A stretch of DNA of 6,276 nucleotides from Actinomycetota bacterium (GTDB lineage: Bacteria; Actinomycetota; Thermoleophilia; Gaiellales; Gaiellaceae), in contig PMMN01000001.1 in assembly GCA_003162235.1 (NCBI GenBank), positions 4,797-11,072 of the forward strand, read 5' to 3'. Below, piece after piece: positions 4,858 to 6,276 of this stretch (position 1 is the stretch's first letter; each line of letters starts with the position of its first letter). The notes beneath the pieces are model-generated. The model worked only from the letters and a program-made list of their open reading frames with translations. It did no database searches and had not been told where the DNA came from. Made by a program: the position numbers and the translations under genes.

Positions 4858-4859
4858 TC

Positions 4860-5099
4860 GTGTCGATCAACCACTTCCTCATCATTTACGACCTTCGCCA
4901 CGGGAAGCTCGTCGACTTCCAACCCTTCGGACACGACATCGATCGTGCTACGGAGGCGTACGCCGAGACGGAACGTGAGTACCGCGATCGATCGGATCAC
5001 GAGGATTTCGAGATCGTCCTCGTCGGCGCGGACTCACGCGAGACGATCGAGCAGACGCACTCGCGCTACTTCAAGTCGCGCCAGACCGTTCCGTTCTGA
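4860..5099 (+). CDS. 79-aa partner protein of the RelA/SpoT gene (unknown; antitoxin candidate)
   Basis: It starts at GTG 4860, 2 bp after the TGA of the RelA/SpoT gene, with a weak AGG at 4849-4851 (8-nt spacing). Translation is probably coupled. The frame continues far upstream inside the RelA/SpoT gene, but that part is out-of-frame shadow sequence. The predicted layout is beta-beta-alpha-beta-alpha: NHFLIIYDLRHGKLVDFQPF (4-23), the acidic helix DIDRATEAYAETEREYRD (27-44), strand FEIVLVGA (50-57), helix SRETIEQTHSRYF (59-71). It is soluble and clearly acidic in the middle, without cysteines, signal peptide or a DNA-binding motif. I do not recognise a named family, although the ordered pattern and the closing 'TH.RYF' look like a real conserved domain. 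A tight bicistron with a lone synthetase suggests a binding partner, perhaps the neutralising antitoxin. It shows no HD hydrolase motif, so it would have to act by binding rather than by degrading alarmone. Confidence 0.72.
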   Translation: MSINHFLIIYDLRHGKLVDFQPFGHDIDRATEAYAETEREYRDRSDHEDFEIVLVGADSRETIEQTHSRYFKSRQTVPF

Positions 5100-5106
5100 T
5101 CTCGCG

Positions 5107-6276
5107 TTACGCGGCATCCGCGTCCGCCACCTCGCCGTCCATCAGAACGGCCGCCTGCTCCAGCACCGTCTGCGTCGCCGACTCCTGCTTATCCGGCGGG
5201 TAGCCGTGCTTGCGCAGGATTCGTTTCACGATCACCCGTAGCTGGGCGCGGACGTTCTCGCGGATCGTCCAGTCGATGGTGACGTTCTTCCGCACCGCGA
5301 CGACCAGCTCCTGGGCGATCCCGCGCAGCCTCTCGTCGCCGAGCACCTGGACGGCGCTGTCGTTGACGGAGAGTGCGTCGTAGAAGGCGAGTTCGGCCTC
5401 GGTTAGACCCAGCTCTTCGCCGCGCTTGTCGGCTTCGCGCATGTGCTTGGCGAGTTCGATCAGCTCCTCGATCACCGCCGCCGATTCGATCGAGCGGTTC
5501 TGGTAGCGGCGGATCGCCTGCTCGAGCATCTCGGCGAAGGAACGGGCTTCGACTACGTTCTTACGCCTGCGTGCCTTGATCTCGTCGGAGAGAAGCTTGC
5601 GCAGGAGCTCGACCGCGACATTCTTCTGCGGCAGCTCGCGCACCTCGTCCAGGAACTGGTCGGACAGGATGGAGATGTCGGGCTTCTCGAGACCGGCGGC
5701 GGTGAAGACGTCCAGCACCTGCCGCTCGGGCACGATTGCGCGCGAGACGATCTGGCGCACCGCTAGGTTCAGGTCTTCCTCTGCTTGGTGCTTCTCCAGA
5801 GTCGGCCCGACGAGCGCGACCTTCACCGTTTGGAAGAAGGAAACCTCGTCGCGGATCCGGAGCGCCTCTTCATCGGCGCCGGCAAGAGCAAAAGCCCTCG
5901 AAAGATCGCTGACGGCAGCGACAAAGCGCTCCTTGCCGTCCTCCTGAGCGAGGATGAATTCCTGCGCCTGCGGTATGAGCGTGACTCGCTCCTGCGGCTT
6001 GCCCTCGAGCCAAAGCGAGCGGTCGAAGCCGTGGAGGAGGCCGCAGCAGATCTCGTACTTCACGAGCATGACCTTGACGGCTTCCTTCTGAATCGACACC
6101 GCGTCGCCCTTACCACCGCTCTCGGTATACGTCTTCAGCGCCTGCTTCAGCTCCTGCGCCAGCCCGAGGTAGTCGACGATGAGCCCACCGGGCTTGTCGC
6201 GAAAGACTCGGTTCACGCGCGCGATCGCCTGCATCAGTCCATGTCCGCGCATCGGCTTGTCCACGTACATCGTGTG
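5107..6276 (-). CDS. hsdR: Type I restriction enzyme R subunit HsdR, C-terminal part (5' end outside window)
   Basis: The frame is open at the window edge; 389 residues are visible, about the last third of a protein usually near 1000 aa. The first residues, [20 protein letters not shown], followed by VNRVF, form helicase motif VI (Q-x3-R-x2-R) of the HsdR DNA-translocating motor. After IVDYLG come the helical linker and the C-terminal domain found in HsdR (DUF3387-like): [19 protein letters not shown], then an [15 protein letters not shown] helix, then the [15 protein letters not shown] segment, then [31 protein letters not shown], where the 'VDWt.re.vrA.lr..vkriLrkygyPpd' consensus is followed closely. 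HsdR works with HsdM and HsdS to translocate and cut unmodified DNA; those genes would lie beyond 6276. No frameshift is seen. The stop is TAA at 5107-5109, 7 bp from the end of the convergent 79-aa gene. Confidence 0.95.
   Translation of the reverse strand, partial: HTMYVDKPMRGHGLMQAIARVNRVFRDKPGGLIVDYLGLAQELKQALKTYTESGGKGDAVSIQKEAVKVMLVKYEICCGLLHGFDRSLWLEGKPQERVTLIPQAQEFILAQEDGKERFVAAVSDLSRAFALAGADEEALRIRDEVSFFQTVKVALVGPTLEKHQAEEDLNLAVRQIVSRAIVPERQVLDVFTAAGLEKPDISILSDQFLDEVRELPQKNVAVELLRKLLSDEIKARRRKNVVEARSFAEMLEQAIRRYQNRSIESAAVIEELIELAKHMREADKRGEELGLTEAELAFYDALSVNDSAVQVLGDERLRGIAQELVVAVRKNVTIDWTIRENVRAQLRVIVKRILRKHGYPPDKQESATQTVLEQAAVLMDGEVADADAA
5109..5123. terminator. Hairpin at the convergent ends of the 79-aa gene and hsdR
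   Basis: ACGCGG-cat-CCGCGT is a perfect 6-bp GC-rich stem starting 10 bp after the stop of the 79-aa gene and lying on the last codons of hsdR. It could stall transcription of the RelA/SpoT operon. There is no U-tract, and it must also encode the end of HsdR. Confidence 0.3.

Noticed and set aside
4644..4859. Upstream extension of the 79-aa ORF (frame open to 4644)
   Set aside because: This part lies out of frame inside the RelA/SpoT gene's C-terminal coding region and has no domain-like sequence. GTG 4860 gives a clean coupled start.
1..6276. CRISPR array, insertion sequence or integrase
   Set aside because: No regularly spaced repeats, transposase motifs or recombinase motifs are seen on either strand.

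Overview
This is a GC-rich bacterial window, most likely from an actinobacterium. The evidence is the strong G/C preference at third codon positions, GTG and TTG starts, and several genes whose start codon sits directly behind a -10-like hexamer with no Shine-Dalgarno. The mix of a secreted RCC1-repeat protein and a secreted beta-rich protein would fit a soil Thermoleophilia/Gaiellales-type genome, but that placement is inference. No marker here fixes the taxonomy.

Layout. Positions 1-1546 (+) hold the C-terminal end of a secreted-type RCC1-repeat protein, followed 53 bp later by a signal-peptide protein with a beta-propeller-like sequence. Positions 1586-2494 (-) hold a complete arginase with all manganese ligands, tail to tail with the secreted protein across a 39-bp gap that holds two small palindromes. 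Positions 2638-3226 hold a RelE/ParE-type toxin (+) and a Phd/YefM-type antitoxin (-). They converge and overlap by 44 bp at their 3' ends instead of forming the usual co-directional operon. The antitoxin has an operator-like inverted repeat built from TGTACGT units in its own promoter region. Positions 3429-3611 (+) encode a 60-aa four-cysteine protein with a strong ribosome binding site. A tRNA-Phe(GAA) follows at 3722-3794. The 340 bp after it carry no convincing gene, but contain a perfect 13-bp inverted repeat whose left arm begins on the last base of the tRNA.

From 4135 the content looks like a small defence or stress island. A stand-alone RelA/SpoT synthetase-domain protein (240 aa, no hydrolase or regulatory domains) is followed 2 bp later by a 79-aa protein of unknown function. 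Converging on this pair with a 7-bp gap is the C-terminal third of HsdR, the motor and nuclease subunit of a type I restriction system, which runs off the window at 6276.

How the parts may work together. The RelE-Phd pair is very probably a type II toxin-antitoxin module in an unusual arrangement. The RelA/SpoT protein plus its 79-aa neighbour is the best candidate for an undescribed system: a toxic small alarmone synthetase (toxSAS-like) with a small partner or antitoxin, next to a type I restriction locus and downstream of a tRNA gene. The RelA/SpoT domain, arginase, tRNA and HsdR calls are firm. The toxin-neutraliser relationship of the 4135-5099 pair is a hypothesis.
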